The notes under the pieces are model-generated. The model was given only the letters and a program-made list of their open reading frames with translations. It made no database searches and was not told where the DNA came from. DNA of 19,178 nucleotides from a bacterium. GTDB lineage: Bacteria > JAHJDO01. Positions 1-8,552 of this stretch are shown here, in pieces (position 1 is the first letter of the stretch; each line of letters opens with the position of its first letter). Made by a program: the position numbers and the translations under genes. Location: positions 1-19,178 of the forward strand of contig JAGMBN010000014.1 of NCBI GenBank assembly GCA_023129655.1, given 5' to 3'.

Positions 1-36
1 CTTAACTCTTTCAAATGGAGTCATTATTTCGTTCAT
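1..36 (-). CDS. Start of a further gene (5' end only, cut by window edge)
   Basis: Downstream of the GH106-like gene an ATG opens a reading frame that stays open to the window edge, giving 12 residues, MNEIMTPFERVK. A purine-rich AGAGAGA stretch lies about 7 bases before the ATG and could serve as a ribosome binding site. The gap to the preceding stop codon is 23 bases, so the gene would be in the same transcription unit. The short TPFERVK-type N-terminus resembles uroporphyrinogen decarboxylase/MtaA-like proteins, which often begin with a T-x-x-E-R-V motif and often sit beside glycosidases in related bacteria. Twelve residues cannot prove that; it is a guess. Confidence 0.45.
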   Translation of the reverse strand, partial: MNEIMTPFERVK

Positions 37-59
37 GTTGATTCTCTCTTTTTAAACTT

Positions 60-3000
60 TCATTGCCAATCCAGAATCTTAACTTTACCCAATATACCTG
101 CGGACACTCCTCCTTTTTTAGGAGGACGTCCCACCCAGCTTGATTGTAAAAGATTTCCAAAAGAGTTGACCACTTTAATGTCAATCTGATTTTCTCCTTC
201 TTTTAAAAATTCCGATATCTCCACTACATACGGGGACCACGGGCGTATACCTGCTAATTTTTTGTTTATCCAAACCTCAACCACCTCTTTTGCTTTTTCT
301 ATCTCCAGATATGCCTTTTGAGGAATGGAATTTAATTCTACTTTCTGGGAATAAACTCCTGCGCCTGCAAAATAGGGATAACCCTGTTTTGTCCATGAGC
401 CGGTTTGAAGAATTCCATTCTCTCTCTTCAATACTTCTTTCCTTCCTTCTTTTGCTACCATGAAACTGCCGCTTACAACTACAGGCTCAATGAAGTGTGA
501 GTTTATAACTCCACTTTTAATCTCTGGAGAATAATATTTGCTCGGTTTTACTTTTAATGTCAAAAGATTGCTTCCTGTTTTAGCATGCTTTTTAACAGGA
601 AACTTCAAATTATGACTATCCCATAATGTGTATGATTCTTTTTGTGTTAGCTTCTTTCCATTCAGCCATATTTCTTCATAATCTTCTGAATCCACAACTA
701 TAGATAAATCTTCAGGAATGTGTTTTAATATAAATTCACTACGCAGCCGGAAAAAATCCATGTTTTCAGGGGATAATTCTATTTTTGTTTTTCCATATCT
801 GGTAACTTTCACCCATGCTTTATCCTTCGCTTCATTTTTAATTGACATAAGCTGAAATTGAGGAATAAAAAGATTTGAAGTTTCTGTTTCAAAATTCCAT
901 TTCGTTCTGAGTGTTATTATTCCTTTTCGTTTTGAGGCAAGGTTTAATGGCCAATTATCTACTAAAGGTAATTTTTCTCTTTTCTCAGAAGCAAAAAGGT
1001 ATAAGGATTGATGAGGCGCAAGAGTTAGGTTAATATTAGAGACATTACTTTTCTTCTCATGTTCAAGAGAAAAAGCTTTTCCTGTATCCGGATCCCACAA
1101 TGAAACTTGAGAATGGAACTTCCAGCCAATTTTGATTTCCTTTTTTCCCGATGACTGATTTGCCAAAAACAGTATTCTTCCATCAGAAACTTTTCTGCCG
1201 GCAGATATGACATCTCTTCTTCCTCTGCCGCTTATTATCCATGAACTCTCATTATGCGGCAGATTGGACGCAAGGATGGATTCAAACTTGAGATTGTCTT
1301 CCATGTGTGGAATCTGAACAACTCCATCCAAATTTTCTGTCTGCTTCAGTTTGCCTTCTTTAACATCTATATAAGATACCAGTGGTCTGCCGACTATTAT
1401 TAATTTGCCTCCTGCCTCTACAAACTGCTTAAGTCGGGCATAGACATCTTTTCTTAATATCTCAATTCCCGGCAGGATTATAGTTTTGAAACATCCATTT
1501 TGGGTTACCAGACAACCGTCTTTAATGGAACCATTAGTTATTACTTCATCAAATAGTAATTCAAAATCCCTGTGTGTTCTGAGTAAAGCGTCAGAGACTG
1601 CATAAAGAGCGTTTTCTGTCTTAACCAACTTTTTACATTCACCTAACCAACTTTTTTCTACAACTCTCATCAGACACCATGCATTAGTGGTGGGATAAAG
1701 CACACCTATTTCCGCTTCCAATTTTCCTTTAGCGCATACAAGGGAAAGGCGGCCGGAGTAATCGGTAAATTGTTTATAATATTTCCACCATGGAGATGTA
1801 AAATGTTTGCCTGAAATGGCTCTTTTTCTGAAACCCTTTATTGTATAAATCAGTGTATTATCGTTAATGAGATTTATACCAAGAGCGGAAAGCCAGTCAT
1901 TTACCCACTTTTGCTCCTCCATTGTCTGTCCCCAGTCAAGAATCCCAAACGCTTCGCACATTGTTCTTTCTCTTCCTGTAAATCTGGCTGTGCTGGAGAT
2001 AAGTTTTGCAGTAATAATAAGGCCTCTGCGATCCATCTTATCAATGCTCCACATTTTCCCAAAATCATAACTTGTTTCTTTCCCTAACAAATCCATTCCA
2101 GGCACCTGCATCCACTTAAGAGCCTCATAAACATCTCCTGAGTAAACAACATTGCGAAATAATCTTTCCTCTCCAAGCAAATGACCTGTATGAAGGAGTT
2201 TTCTTTTCTCGCACCAATCGGATATTTGTTTTGTATAACTATGCGCGAAAAGGTGAGTCAACAATGACCAGAAATGATAGTGGGTAACCTGATAATCACC
2301 GGTATCTATTAGTAATTCATGAATCTTTGCTTTCAAATCATAGTCATACTTCTTTTTGAATTCAGAAAAAAGAGAAGACGAGTAATACGTCCCTTGTGTA
2401 GATACTTGTGGTTCATCAGTAAAAAATCCTTTTAATGTATTTCCAAAATACTCCTTAAATCTTTTTTCATATTGGACATGGGTACTCTGGATAAATTTTT
2501 CTACCGCCTTTTTGTTCAAGGTATCCAAATACCCCGTTTGCTTTGAGCACCATTCCGCGCCGTATGCATATACTCCTGTTGAATCATTTAATTTTTGGGC
2601 AAATAATATTATCTTGCAATCTTTACCGTAATTGTTTTCCCAGATAAATTTACCCTGACTGAAAAATTTATCTATCTTCAACAGTTCAATTTTCTTCTCG
2701 GAAAACTGAACAACAGCTGCAATTAATTCCCCGTCAGGACTGCAATCAAGAGTTTTACCTGCCTTAACCGGAAAAGTTTCAAATTTAAATCTTTGTGTCT
2801 TAGTCCATGGGTAATCCCTGAGGACATAACCGGCGCAGGTGCCGCTGGGCCAGTTATAGTCATCATAAATCCAGACCTTCATCCCCAACTCTTTGCACCT
2901 CTTCAAAGTCCACTCTACCCTTTTCCACCATTCCTTGCCCAAATAAGAAATCTCTAAGCCATAAATGGCAAAAATAAAGAATTCATTGATCCCTTTATCT

Positions 3001-3116
3001 TTCATATCCTGGAGCTGTTTTTCCATCTCAGGATAATCCATCTCTCCTGACCAGCACCACCATGGAACAGGGCGGAAACTACCATCAGGTTCTTCGAACA
3101 TCTTCTTTGTTCTCAT
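60..3116 (-). CDS. GH106-like glycoside hydrolase (putative alpha-L-rhamnosidase), cytoplasmic
   Basis: This 1018-residue protein has the layout of the GH106-like family. The N-terminus carries the PWWCWSGEM start of a TIM-barrel, then IYDDYNWPSGT at residues 83-93 and GFFTDEPQ near 230-237, both typical of the family. A central region (about 470-600) looks like a GATase-like or Rossmann insert, with IILPGIEILRKD and KLIIVGRPL. The C-terminal third is beta-rich and ends in a GH2-type sugar-binding jelly-roll (about 900-1015, YLEIEKAKEVVEVWIN). Known GH106 enzymes release alpha-L-rhamnose from plant or bacterial polysaccharides; the actual substrate here is unknown. There is no signal peptide, so it probably acts in the cytoplasm on imported oligosaccharides. 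It starts 7 bases after the GNAT fragment stop. The Shine-Dalgarno is weak: AAGGAT lies about 14 bases from the first ATG, and Met6 is an alternative start. Length fits the family. Confidence 0.72.
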   Translation of the reverse strand: MRTKKMFEEPDGSFRPVPWWCWSGEMDYPEMEKQLQDMKDKGINEFFIFAIYGLEISYLGKEWWKRVEWTLKRCKELGMKVWIYDDYNWPSGTCAGYVLRDYPWTKTQRFKFETFPVKAGKTLDCSPDGELIAAVVQFSEKKIELLKIDKFFSQGKFIWENNYGKDCKIILFAQKLNDSTGVYAYGAEWCSKQTGYLDTLNKKAVEKFIQSTHVQYEKRFKEYFGNTLKGFFTDEPQVSTQGTYYSSSLFSEFKKKYDYDLKAKIHELLIDTGDYQVTHYHFWSLLTHLFAHSYTKQISDWCEKRKLLHTGHLLGEERLFRNVVYSGDVYEALKWMQVPGMDLLGKETSYDFGKMWSIDKMDRRGLIITAKLISSTARFTGRERTMCEAFGILDWGQTMEEQKWVNDWLSALGINLINDNTLIYTIKGFRKRAISGKHFTSPWWKYYKQFTDYSGRLSLVCAKGKLEAEIGVLYPTTNAWCLMRVVEKSWLGECKKLVKTENALYAVSDALLRTHRDFELLFDEVITNGSIKDGCLVTQNGCFKTIILPGIEILRKDVYARLKQFVEAGGKLIIVGRPLVSYIDVKEGKLKQTENLDGVVQIPHMEDNLKFESILASNLPHNESSWIISGRGRRDVISAGRKVSDGRILFLANQSSGKKEIKIGWKFHSQVSLWDPDTGKAFSLEHEKKSNVSNINLTLAPHQSLYLFASEKREKLPLVDNWPLNLASKRKGIITLRTKWNFETETSNLFIPQFQLMSIKNEAKDKAWVKVTRYGKTKIELSPENMDFFRLRSEFILKHIPEDLSIVVDSEDYEEIWLNGKKLTQKESYTLWDSHNLKFPVKKHAKTGSNLLTLKVKPSKYYSPEIKSGVINSHFIEPVVVSGSFMVAKEGRKEVLKRENGILQTGSWTKQGYPYFAGAGVYSQKVELNSIPQKAYLEIEKAKEVVEVWINKKLAGIRPWSPYVVEISEFLKEGENQIDIKVVNSFGNLLQSSWVGRPPKKGGVSAGILGKVKILDWQ

Positions 3117-3123
3117 TTTTTGT

Positions 3124-3297
3124 TTATATATCCTTTATCATTTCATTAAAATTAAACCGTCCACACATTACTTTCTCTTCTGAAAGTATCTTATGCATTT
3201 TAATGAAATCCTGCAGATCATCCAACTTGGGATAACGAAAAATAACCTGTTTGCCTTTTACTTCAAACTTCTCTAAAATTTGACCTTGTTTCATCAT
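3124..3297 (-). pseudogene. Remnant of a GNAT-type acetyltransferase (N-terminal 57 residues)
   Basis: A 57-codon frame opens with two consecutive ATGs directly after an AGGAG sequence and ends in TAA. Its peptide has the pattern of a GNAT N-terminus: KGKQVIFRYPKLDDLQDF followed by KMHKILSEEK. This matches the usual first beta strand, the R-x-P/Y-x-x-x-D-L-x-x-L segment and the first helix. GNAT enzymes are normally 140-180 residues, and the acetyl-CoA-binding Q/R-x-x-G-x-G/A loop is absent, so the fragment cannot be an active acetyltransferase. After about residue 45 the resemblance fades (CGRFNFNEMIKDI) and the frame stops just before the GH106-like gene. It is most simply a 3'-truncated gene left by a deletion. 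A functional small protein is possible but less likely. Confidence 0.5.
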
Positions 3298-3335
3298 CTC
3301 CTAACTTTATCCATTAATCCTTTAGAAGTCATTTT

Positions 3336-3650
3336 CTATAACCCTTTCAAACAAGCATTAATCAATCCACTCAATGAACCAGTTGCCAATCCAATACAGG
3401 TATCAGCCGCGCCATAGTAAAGTCGTATCTCATCTTTATCATAGTCAGCTATTGCACCGCACGGAAAAACAACATTAGGCACTCTGCCACATTGTTCATA
3501 AAGTTCCTCAGGAGCCAGAATATAGCTTTTTGTCATTGTCTGTCCGCAATTACATACTGCCCCCGCACCTGGAAAATCTCTCGGTTTTATAATTGGATTT
3601 TCAGGATGCCGCTTTAAAATAAATTCTTTATAAAACACACTAGAACCCAT
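3336..3650 (-). pseudogene. GH130 mannoside phosphorylase/hydrolase remnant with internal deletion
   Basis: A 104-residue frame joins the two ends of a GH130 protein. The first part, RHPENPIIKPRDFPGAGAV followed by CNCG (about residues 15-37), is the conserved N-terminal start of the beta-propeller. It is followed almost at once by the conserved C-terminal part, EELYEQCGRVPNVVFPCGAI, IRLYYGAADT and CIGLATGSLSGLINACLKG. GH130 proteins are usually 300-400 residues, so roughly 200-250 residues are missing in frame, including the region that carries the catalytic aspartate. The remnant cannot be an active phosphorylase. I chose the ATG at 3650 because GGGAG lies 8 bases before it; a TTG at 3665 is also open. 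GH130 enzymes act on beta-mannosides, which suggests the locus once handled mannose-containing oligosaccharides. Confidence 0.8.
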
Positions 3651-3685
3651 GTTTTTTTCTCCCAATTATTTCATAAATCAAAATT

Positions 3686-4492
3686 TTATAACTCTACTTC
3701 ATTAACAAACTTGTAGTAGTGTCTTGCTATATCATCGGCGCTCAAAGCCCGATTATAAATTCTCACTTCATCGATTACACCGTTGAAATAACCAGATGAA
3801 AGTATTTTCCCTATTGTTAAATTGCTATACCAATTCTTGGTATCTGATAATTGAAGATTTGAGATTGGTTTTGCCGGCCCGTGCTGCTTGCCGTCAATAT
3901 ATAGTTTTGCTTCTGTCTGAGTAATAGAAAAGGCGATATGGTAAAATCTGCCTGTAAAAAAAATATACTCATATGCGCTGGCAGAAAAATTGTTCCCACC
4001 ACCTAAATAACCTCCATTTGAATTACCAAAACAGGTATAGCTAAATTTTTTTTGCTGATTTCTGTTACTGTATGAAAACACCCAGCCATAATGTGACTTT
4101 AAGCGATCAGGTCTTCCTTTACCTGCAATTCCTAACAGGCCGCCAGCCTTTCCATAACCAGTATAATCAAGCTGATTAAACTTCACCCATGCCTCGACTG
4201 TAAGAGCACTCTTAATATCCAAACTTGCGTCCTTCCCGCAGTCAACATAATCATCCTTTCCGTCAAATTGCAGTGCTGAACCGGATATTCCTTTTACCCA
4301 TGTTGCGCCACGTATCTCTCCATTATTTTTATTCCCTGAACTGTCCTTCGCTATTTGACCTTTCTCTTCATCAAAATGCCAGCACCCTACTAAAGAAGCA
4401 GCGTCTTCTGCTCTGGCTAAATCAATCAAAGATAAAACAAGCAAACTTGTTAATACCATGACTCCTAAAAACCTTATCATTTCTCTTTTCAT
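3686..4492 (-). CDS. Secreted LamG/concanavalin A-like domain protein
   Basis: The 268-residue product begins with a signal peptide: basic MKREMIRF, a hydrophobic core and a probable cut after ARA near residue 28. The rest is a single LamG-like jelly-roll. Diagnostic segments are LVGCWHFDEEKG, DSSGNKNNGEI, ALQFDGKDDYVDCG, LTVEAWVKF, AKLYIDGKQ and GVIDEVRIYNRALSADDIA. Such domains commonly bind carbohydrate or mediate contacts in extracellular enzymes; no catalytic motif is seen. It lies 109 bases downstream of the large secreted GH-A/CBM9 protein and probably acts with it outside the cytoplasm. AAGGAG lies 6 bases from the ATG, which fixes the start. No membrane anchor or sorting signal is visible at the C-terminus (FVNEVEL). 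Confidence 0.85.
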   Translation of the reverse strand: MKREMIRFLGVMVLTSLLVLSLIDLARAEDAASLVGCWHFDEEKGQIAKDSSGNKNNGEIRGATWVKGISGSALQFDGKDDYVDCGKDASLDIKSALTVEAWVKFNQLDYTGYGKAGGLLGIAGKGRPDRLKSHYGWVFSYSNRNQQKKFSYTCFGNSNGGYLGGGNNFSASAYEYIFFTGRFYHIAFSITQTEAKLYIDGKQHGPAKPISNLQLSDTKNWYSNLTIGKILSSGYFNGVIDEVRIYNRALSADDIARHYYKFVNEVEL

Positions 4493-4539
4493 GTTTCTCT
4501 CCTTTTTTGGTTATACTTGATTTTCCTGAAAAAGCAGTG

Positions 4540-4593
4540 TTAACTACATCCACTCACCTCCTTTCCATCCTCTGTCGCTGATTTCTCATACAT
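4540..4593 (-). other. Possible 17-residue short ORF between the GH-A/CBM9 and LamG genes
   Basis: AAGGAG at 4598-4603 overlaps the stop of the upstream gene and lies 4 bases before an ATG that opens a 17-codon frame, MYEKSATEDGKEVSGCS. A second, stronger Shine-Dalgarno-like sequence, AAAGGAGGTGA (4554-4564), lies inside this frame and leads only to ATG-TAG. Nothing identifies the peptide. It may be a leader, a decayed gene start or chance. Confidence 0.22.
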
Positions 4594-4601
4594 CAGTCTC
4601 C

Positions 4602-7600
4602 TTATTTAACTAATGTGAACTTCCTGAAAAAACAGGGATTCTTCTTTCCTGTGATGCCACGACTCAATTGATAGTAATAGGTTTGTCCTCCTCCTGCATC
4701 ATCATCAAAAATAACGAAACTAAAGCCAAAGACAGTTCCTTGTGTAGGAGATATATGCAGATAATTAAAAGGTATTTTTACTTCATAAAAAGTTTTTTTA
4801 TTTGCCTCATCTCTGACTACAGCAAATTCACTTCTTTGCCGGAGAGATTTTTCTGAACCATGCGATTGATACGAGAGAGGTACTTCCTTAGCCAAAGCTA
4901 TCACTAAGTCGCAATCGTCAGGTCCATAACCACCCATTATCTTTCCCAAACAACCATCTACCCATGGATCAAAGGCAAATTGAAGGCAGTCTCCGTTCCA
5001 GATACCTCTACCGGCTTTATTATTGAAGTGTTTATCATCCGTTACCTCACCAGCCAAATAGAAATTATGCTTATCCCAACCAACATAGACTTTAGCGCTT
5101 AAGTCTTTTGGCCCGTTCCAATTGACCCAGGGGTCAGGAGGCAATATCTGATCTCTCTTGTTCATCAGAATATAAGGATGTTTCTTCCATTCAGAAAGGT
5201 CTCCATCTATTTTTACAGGACGGGCAACCATTTTTATCTTCTCAAATTCCAAAGGAAATGAGGTAGCTGCTTTCTCAAACTTTTTGCCGCAATCCACCTC
5301 TACTTCTATCTCTCCCCTTCTGTTGAGTATATCCTCCGGTAAAGGGAATTTTATAAAAGTCCTTTTTCTTTTCGGTAGATGAACTGATTTAGTTAAAACC
5401 TGCTTTCCTATAGAGAAAGAAACCTCAGCAGTTAAATCCTGATTAACCTGATTTTGGAGGCAGAGCACTGCTTCGTTTATCTTCCGAGTGATGAAAAATA
5501 CCTTTACCGGAACAAGATGCAGTTTTGCAGAAGAAAGAACATTGTCAAGATTTTCAAAACTTCTTTCTCCCTGCATAGTTAAATATACGGGTAATTCGCC
5601 TATTTTAAAGGTTATTTCTTTTCCTTTAACTTTTGTCTTAACCGGGTTGCCCATAACATTAAAGATAGAAATAGATGCCGGATTAGCTGAAACAGTGACT
5701 TTGCCTTCTCCTCTTACCAGCCAGATAGCACCATCTGCTTTATTATGTTTCCTGAAGACAACCGCTTTTACTGCTTCCCCAAAATCTATCTCTTTTGGTT
5801 CAATTACATTCTCTACTACCTTGGCTACCACACTATAGGCAGGAACAGTAGGCAGGAGATAGTGTCCATCTCGCCAGAGACCAGAGGAGTATCCTTTAAA
5901 AAAATGCCAGTCACAATAGTTAAACCAGTGACAGAAATCAACCCCTTTGGTCATTCTGGAGACAAGATAGGTTCTGGTTAACCTTTTAACCTGCTCTTTA
6001 GCATATTCACTATCAGAAGGCTCATTTACCTCTAATCTCCAGCCTAATTCTGAGATATAGATATGCTGATTACATCCATATCTCTGCCCTAGTTTTAAAG
6101 CCTGCCCGAACATTTTCGGCAGGAAATCTTCCGGCAGAGCAACTGGAGATAAATCAGTTCCGATAAATCTAGGAGAACAATATGGGTCTAAAGGGAAAAG
6201 ATTAAACTCTTTACCTACTCTCTTAAAAACTGCTTCTGAAAAGGTATAACAACAGTTGGAGTCAGCCCCGCTTGGTCTTATTGCTCCAATTTTAGCATCA
6301 GGGCTAACCTTCTTTATCTCTTTGGCAGCAATTTTAATCATCTCCGCATATTTATCTATTAGAGGTTTTGCAACACAGAAACTATGTTTCACGTCTTCAG
6401 GATATTTCTGCAGATAAAAAGGATTGCGTCCTGTGGTTAAGTCATCCTCTGCTCCTATCTCCCAGATATCAACAACGTCTTTATATCTAACAGCGAGTTT
6501 ATGGACAAACTCCCGCCAGTCCTTAAGATGCTCTTTTGAAGGGAGAAGACCAGAGCTGACTTTAATCTTTTTTCTCTTTAATTCAGCAGCTTCTTCTTTA
6601 TCCCATGACCATTCCGGCGAAGTTCGAAGATGACTAAACGTAAATTTAATTTTATATCCTTGTTTCTTAAGAGAAAAAGCTCTATCAAGCAGTCCAAAGT
6701 AATACTTGCCTCTTATTTTTTCAATATATTTCCAATGAGTAGATACCGGGACCCAATGCACTCCGATTCTCTTTAATCCCGGGCCAGCAGACCAAGTAGC
6801 AATTCCGCAGAAAGGCTCCATCCCTTTTTCAATTTCAACAGGAGAATTAACTACAGCAAAAGTACCCAAATCCTCGGATATGAGAGAGCCTTTCTTTTTA
6901 AGTTGAGCGCGAACAATAAAAAGACCTAACTTTTCAGGCCTGAAAGAAAAAGCTTTTCTAAATTTTCCTTCTTTATCCAAACTTATCTTTTCTTCGCTCT
7001 CTTTAACAACTTTCTTTGAAAAATCTGTGATCCGATAAGAAAGAGTTAAATCTTTAGCCTCCGCTTCTTTCCATGCTTTATAAACAGAAATATTTACATC
7101 TATATCTTCACCTGGAAAGAAAACATAGTTATGTTTTGAAGGGATATGAACTCCTATGCATATTGGCTCTTTGTTCTTATAAGGACTAGGTTTATCTCCT
7201 TCTTCAAACTGATAGGCATCAACCCAGGCAGAAGCAGTCCCTCTAATCCCGAAACCTAACCAGCAATTTTCCCCTTTTGCCTCCATCTTTATGGAATAAC
7301 GACTCCACTTCTTGCCAAGAGTAATACACCTCTTAGCAGTATGTTTTAGACTTTTCAGATATAACACAGCATTGAGATTGTCTTCTTCAGCTTTAGCATA
7401 GAGAGAGAACGTATAGGTCTTACCGGGCTCCGTAGAGATTGCTTTGGAGCTGTAAATTACACCTTTAAGTTTTAGACTGCATTTTCCATCCCAACCTTCT
7501 TTTGTGTCAATTTTATATTCTCTATTCCATACCTGTCCTCCTCCTGTTAGAGAACTTATCTCCGTCTCAAAACTACTGTCTCCCGGTATAAGGTTACAAC

Positions 7601-7715
7601 TTGATACAAAGACTAAGTTAGTATCCTTAGCTGCAGCTACAACTGGATGAAGACCCGTAACTAACAATAACAAACCAACTATTCCAAAAACCATTTTCTT
7701 TTGTTGAGCAGACAT
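4602..7715 (-). CDS. Secreted clan GH-A glycosidase with N-terminal CBM-like and C-terminal CBM9-like domains
   Basis: This 1037-residue protein has a signal peptide (hydrophobic run at residues 9-28, probable cut after VVAAA). Residues about 40-175 look like a CBM4/9-type galactose-binding fold (PGDSSFETE, PGKTYTFSLYAKAEE, AWVDAYQFEEG). Residues 185-290 look like an Ig-like linker. A TIM barrel spans about 300-640. WEIGAEDD at 418-425 supplies the probable acid/base Glu423, and YISELGW at 553-559 the nucleophile Glu556. The residue before Glu423 is Ala, where clan GH-A normally has Asn. The barrel resembles GH39/GH5-like enzymes but I cannot fix the family. Residues about 835-1035 form a CBM9/DOMON-like domain (KIDGDLSEW, VYVGWDKHNFYLAGEVTDD, FAFDPW). 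GGAGG lies 9 bases before the start. It probably cleaves an extracellular polysaccharide. Confidence 0.68.
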   Translation of the reverse strand: MSAQQKKMVFGIVGLLLLVTGLHPVVAAAKDTNLVFVSSCNLIPGDSSFETEISSLTGGGQVWNREYKIDTKEGWDGKCSLKLKGVIYSSKAISTEPGKTYTFSLYAKAEEDNLNAVLYLKSLKHTAKRCITLGKKWSRYSIKMEAKGENCWLGFGIRGTASAWVDAYQFEEGDKPSPYKNKEPICIGVHIPSKHNYVFFPGEDIDVNISVYKAWKEAEAKDLTLSYRITDFSKKVVKESEEKISLDKEGKFRKAFSFRPEKLGLFIVRAQLKKKGSLISEDLGTFAVVNSPVEIEKGMEPFCGIATWSAGPGLKRIGVHWVPVSTHWKYIEKIRGKYYFGLLDRAFSLKKQGYKIKFTFSHLRTSPEWSWDKEEAAELKRKKIKVSSGLLPSKEHLKDWREFVHKLAVRYKDVVDIWEIGAEDDLTTGRNPFYLQKYPEDVKHSFCVAKPLIDKYAEMIKIAAKEIKKVSPDAKIGAIRPSGADSNCCYTFSEAVFKRVGKEFNLFPLDPYCSPRFIGTDLSPVALPEDFLPKMFGQALKLGQRYGCNQHIYISELGWRLEVNEPSDSEYAKEQVKRLTRTYLVSRMTKGVDFCHWFNYCDWHFFKGYSSGLWRDGHYLLPTVPAYSVVAKVVENVIEPKEIDFGEAVKAVVFRKHNKADGAIWLVRGEGKVTVSANPASISIFNVMGNPVKTKVKGKEITFKIGELPVYLTMQGERSFENLDNVLSSAKLHLVPVKVFFITRKINEAVLCLQNQVNQDLTAEVSFSIGKQVLTKSVHLPKRKRTFIKFPLPEDILNRRGEIEVEVDCGKKFEKAATSFPLEFEKIKMVARPVKIDGDLSEWKKHPYILMNKRDQILPPDPWVNWNGPKDLSAKVYVGWDKHNFYLAGEVTDDKHFNNKAGRGIWNGDCLQFAFDPWVDGCLGKIMGGYGPDDCDLVIALAKEVPLSYQSHGSEKSLRQRSEFAVVRDEANKKTFYEVKIPFNYLHISPTQGTVFGFSFVIFDDDAGGGQTYYYQLSRGITGKKNPCFFRKFTLVK

Positions 7716-7777
7716 CTTTTATATCCTCCATTTTATTGTTAACTTTCCTTAGACATACTGTTATCTTCTACAAATTT

Positions 7778-7798
7778 TTAAATTTTGAATTCACTCAT
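7778..7798 (-). other. Orphan strong Shine-Dalgarno with 6-codon frame
   Basis: AAAGGAGGT at 7800-7808 precedes an ATG that encodes only MSEFKI before TAA. The real gene downstream has its own GGAGG about 70 bases further on. Apart from this, the 122-base gap between the pseudopilin stop and the secreted glycosidase gene shows no promoter or hairpin that I can support. The short frame could be a leader or the relic of a lost gene. Confidence 0.2.
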
Positions 7799-7837
7799 TA
7801 CCTCCTTTGCAATTTGAGATTCTTTATTTCATCTGTC

Positions 7838-8549
7838 TTATTCAGGGAGACGATATTTACTATCATAAGCCCAGCTTTGTATCTCAGCTTCAGGGTGCCA
7901 GGAAACATGTCCATCAGCAAAAAGACAGTTTGTTCCACTGTTGTGACGATAAGATTCGCCTGAGCTCTCAAAATTTCTGGTGAGAGAAGAGCTGTTCAAA
8001 TCTAAAACTAAAATTAGATGTGGACATTGTTTATCAAGTTTCCTAGGACCGTAATCAGCACCTGGATATAGGGCTAATACGTCATAAGAACCTATCCTTA
8101 TATTGTAGCCATAACTTACTCCTAATAAGCATTCACCAGTGTAATCTTTTCCTCCTGAAGGACATTGAAATATACTTCTTTTACTCTGAGGTATATTGCT
8201 AAACCACCCAAGTACCATCCCCTGTATCACCATGATGCCAAATGCGCCCATTACTATAACGTGTAGCACCAAGAGACTCAGCAATGGATGTAACCCAATT
8301 TTCGCTTCCGCTGACAAATTGATTTGGCAACCACCCGTCCCAATCATCAGCATACATCTGAGCTGCCAGTCCCATATTTTTCAAATTACTCACACATTTT
8401 ATTCTTCTTCCCATCTCCCTTGCCCCAACAAGCGCTGGCAACAGCAAACTTGAAAGCAAAGCGATTATCGCTACGACAACAAGCAACTCAATAAGCGTGA
8501 AAGAATGTTTGTGTTGGGGATACACAAAATTTTTCTTTCTCTTAAACAT
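7838..8549 (-). pseudogene. Pseudopilin-like protein (prepilin N-terminal motif, H-X9-DG C-terminus), frameshifted
   Basis: The first frame, from the ATG at 8549, encodes HSFTLIELLVVVAIIALLSSLLLPAL, shown in part as the prepilin cleavage motif FTLIELLVVVAIIALL at about residues 17-32. This is followed by REMGRRIKCVSNLKNMGLAAQMYADDWDGWLPN, a family-typical stretch that begins REMGRRIKCVSNLKNMG. The frame stops after GDGTWVV. A second frame resumes with FSNIPQSKRSIFQCPS and ends with RHNSGTNCLFADGHVSWHP, where H and DG are 9 residues apart (H-X9-DG). The two halves join near 8203-8210 in a TTGGGTGG run if one base is dropped, giving about 235 residues, normal for the family. Either the gene is inactivated or the read has an indel error. 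GGAGGTGA (8557-8564) sits 7 bases from the ATG, inside the last codons of the upstream glycosidase. Such proteins may be assembled or processed by a type II/IV pilus-like system. Confidence 0.82.
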
Positions 8550-8552
8550 TTT

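Noticed and set aside
4430..4553. GTG-started 42-codon frame after the orphan Shine-Dalgarno
   Set aside because: It runs out of frame into the LamG signal peptide and encodes no recognisable sequence.
5488..5838. Plus-strand open frame of 116 codons
   Set aside because: It lies wholly inside the secreted glycosidase gene on the other strand, has no ribosome binding site and shows no family motif.
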